From Alphaproteobacteria bacterium (GTDB lineage Bacteria > Pseudomonadota > Alphaproteobacteria > RF32 > CAG-239), in NCBI GenBank assembly GCA_017477035.1, contig JAFUXW010000284.1, positions 1-16,024 on the forward strand: 16,024 nucleotides of DNA, written 5' to 3'. How positions within the stretch are numbered: the first letter of the stretch is position 1; every line of letters begins with the position of its first letter. A program made the position numbers and the translations under genes. The notes under the pieces are model-generated. The model did not search any database. It was not told where the DNA came from and saw nothing but the letters and a program-made list of their open reading frames with translations. Shown one piece after another: positions 14,879 to 16,024 of the stretch.

Positions 14879-14992
14879 ATGATTTTCCGTTATATCCTGC
14901 AATTGTCTGAGTTGCCCGCTCAGGCTGTTGGTTTAGCAACCCTAATAGTAACACGGGCAATTTTATCGTTTTTATGGTTTTACGACAATTGA
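14879..14992 (+). other. Possible small hydrophobic open frame (37 codons)
   Basis: The frame from ATG 14879 to TGA 14992 encodes 37 residues with a central hydrophobic stretch (AVGLATLIVTRAILSFLWFY) long enough to span a membrane. There is no Shine-Dalgarno sequence before the ATG and it overlaps the hairpin at 14910-14962, so it may be chance. It begins 11 bases after the glgA stop. It is recorded because the 212-base gap (14868-15079) has no other explanation. Confidence 0.15.
14910..14962. terminator. Branched hairpin between glgA and apt, probable terminator or structured RNA
   Basis: AGTTGCCCG (14910-14918) pairs with CGGGCAATT (14954-14962) including one G-U pair. The 35-base interior holds a second small stem GGTT-TAGC-AACC (14930-14941), and an overlapping alternative CTGAG/CTCAG (14907-14911 with 14919-14923) competes with the outer stem. 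On the plus strand the structure runs into TTTTATCGTTTTT, fitting termination after glgA. The gap from 14963 to 15079 shows no further gene I can support, only a 34-codon open frame (14974-15078) without a ribosome-binding site. Confidence 0.45.
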
Positions 14993-15079
14993 TAAAAGTG
15001 AAAACCTATATCAATTCCGATATGGATGGAGTGATTTACGGAGAAATAAACCGCTCTTTGATTTTTCAATGTCAATGAT

Positions 15080-15604
15080 TTAGTATTGCACGACCGAATA
15101 AACATCTGCTATAGCTGAAAGCGCGTTTCTGCCCTGCAACTCGTTTAATTCAATTACAAAAGCAAAGCCAACAATTTCAGCATTAAGTTTATGCACTAAA
15201 TCGGCAGCAGCTTTAGCTGTTCCGCCGGTCGCGAGTAAGTCATCAACAATCAATACCTTATCTCCTTTGGTCAAAGCATCGGCGTGCATTTCTACACGAT
15301 TGATTCCATACTCAAGCTCATACTCTTGGGAGATTGCTTTGGCCGGTAATTTCCCCGGTTTGCGTACCGGAACAAAGCCGCAGTTTAATAAATAGGCGAG
15401 GGCAGTTCCGAATATAAATCCTCTTGATTCTATGCCGACAACATAGTCAACCTTTTGATTTTTATAGTGTTCGGCGCAAGTTTCAAGGATTTCCCTTAAA
15501 ACTTTGGCGTTTTTCAGAGCTGTGGTTATATCTTTGAACTGGATTCCTTTTTTGGGAAAGTCCGGAATGTTGCGTATGGAATTTTTTATGTCTTGTATAC
15601 TCAT
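15080..15604 (-). CDS. apt: Adenine phosphoribosyltransferase
   Basis: Apt converts adenine and 5-phosphoribosyl-1-pyrophosphate to AMP in purine salvage. The 174 residues match the family length. Visible motifs are the N-terminal IRNIPDFPKKGIQFKDIT (11-28), the ESRGFIFG flexible segment at 59-66, RKPGKLP at 81-87, and the PRPP-binding loop VLIVDDLLATGGTAKA at 117-132. The ATG overlaps the stop of the upstream TPR gene by one base (TAATG), and GAGGA inside that gene's end serves as ribosome-binding site, so the two are co-transcribed and probably coupled. Confidence 0.97.
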   Translation of the reverse strand: MSIQDIKNSIRNIPDFPKKGIQFKDITTALKNAKVLREILETCAEHYKNQKVDYVVGIESRGFIFGTALAYLLNCGFVPVRKPGKLPAKAISQEYELEYGINRVEMHADALTKGDKVLIVDDLLATGGTAKAAADLVHKLNAEIVGFAFVIELNELQGRNALSAIADVYSVVQY

Positions 15605-16024
15605 TATTCTTCCTCGTCATCTTTTATTTTTTGTTTTAAATCGTTTATTTTGAATTGTAACGATTTATCCGGAGAATTTTTGCCGGCAAGTTCCAATTGT
15701 TTTAAGGCAGTCTCCGGATTGCCTAACATATAATTAAATTCAGCGGTGGCATAATGTGCAGCTGCTTTTTTTCCTGTCCTGTCATAAGCCTGAGCCAAAA
15801 GTTGCCAAGCAAAAGAGCTTTCATTGGTAATAAGTGATTTTTGCAACAATGTCGTGGCTTTTAGCAGATTTTGTTTACTTTCTTCGCTTTCCAATAATGC
15901 GTGAGCCAAACTAATTTGCAATAAATAGTTGTTGGGCAATAAATCAAGAGCTTTTTGATAAGCATTAACGCTTTCTTTTACTTTGCCGCTTTCAAACAAA
16001 AACTGTCCTTTTAATTCGTAAAAA
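15604..16024 (-). CDS. TPR-containing C-terminal part of a probable BepA-like M48 peptidase (5' end outside window)
   Basis: The frame runs open to the right edge, so only the last 139 residues are seen; a TTG near 15999 is internal. Tetratricopeptide-like helix pairs are visible: a unit with SGKVKESVNAYQKALDLLPN, one with LLKATTLLQKSLITNESSFA, and one with WQLLAQAYDRTGKKAAAHYA, followed by YMLGNPETALKQLELAGK and a charged tail ending DDEEE. The pattern (repeat, 'AWQLLAQAY', 'A.AEF.Y..GN...A') resembles the C-terminal domain of periplasmic M48 metallopeptidases of the BepA/YfgC type, which process or degrade stalled outer-membrane proteins. The HExxH catalytic domain would lie outside the window, so the peptidase assignment is inference; another TPR protein is possible. 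Confidence 0.65.
   Translation of the reverse strand, partial: FYELKGQFLFESGKVKESVNAYQKALDLLPNNYLLQISLAHALLESEESKQNLLKATTLLQKSLITNESSFAWQLLAQAYDRTGKKAAAHYATAEFNYMLGNPETALKQLELAGKNSPDKSLQFKINDLKQKIKDDEEE

Noticed and set aside
14907..14962. Integron-type attachment site or repeat in the glgA-apt gap
   Set aside because: The stems are imperfectly arranged for an attC site, there is no integrase or cassette, and the motif does not recur in the window.
1..16024. CRISPR array, insertion sequence or prophage genes
   Set aside because: No regularly spaced repeats, no transposase or integrase motifs and no terminal inverted repeats were seen; nearly all space is taken by core genes.

Overview
This is an AT-rich stretch of bacterial chromosome carrying mostly core genes. 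The gene set (SurA-type outer-membrane chaperone, BepA-like TPR protein, lipoprotein, RodZ-like protein, nitrogen-type phosphotransferase enzyme I, ApaG, Hsp33, RecX) points to a Gram-negative proteobacterium. Alphaproteobacteria is the best guess: ptsP sits with prfA, surA sits with rsmA, and the small lipoprotein resembles a conserved alphaproteobacterial family of unknown function. The AT bias and the loss of usual neighbours (pdxA, prmC) would suit a host-associated or streamlined lineage, but the exact taxon is inference. No tRNA, rRNA, CRISPR array, insertion sequence or prophage was found.

Layout. 1-1226 (+): the 3' part of a surA-like gene overlapping rsmA. 1326-6845 (-): a tight gene run in the order ptsP, rodZ-like, hisS, prfA. 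6934-7816 (+): a stand-alone mannose-6-phosphate-isomerase-type cupin, then an ApaG-domain gene. 7813-8421 (-): a lipoprotein whose stop overlaps the ApaG stop. 8572-9576 (+): an unrecognised, highly charged protein with its own putative promoter and a terminator shared with hslO. 9624-10529 (-): hslO. 10590-11162 (+): recX. 11283-12014 (-): a class I methyltransferase. 12117-12686 (-): grpE, divergent from a long glycogen-synthase-like glgA at 12831-14867 (+). 14868-15079: a structured gap. 15080-16024 (-): apt, and upstream of it the TPR end of a probable M48 peptidase.

Functionally the window mixes translation (RsmA, RF1, HisRS), protein quality control (SurA, Hsp33, GrpE, BepA-like), phosphotransfer regulation (PtsP), cell shape (RodZ), purine salvage (Apt), recombination control (RecX) and carbohydrate metabolism (cupin, GlgA). 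Three gene pairs (surA/rsmA, hisS/prfA, TPR/apt) share a one-base stop-start overlap of the TAATG type, implying translational coupling.

I see no clear new multi-gene system. The points most worth a second look are the orphan charged protein, the extended glycogen synthase, the hairpin-bearing glgA-apt gap, a possible Shine-Dalgarno-masking fold before the ApaG gene, and a leftover translation start after prfA where prmC would be expected.
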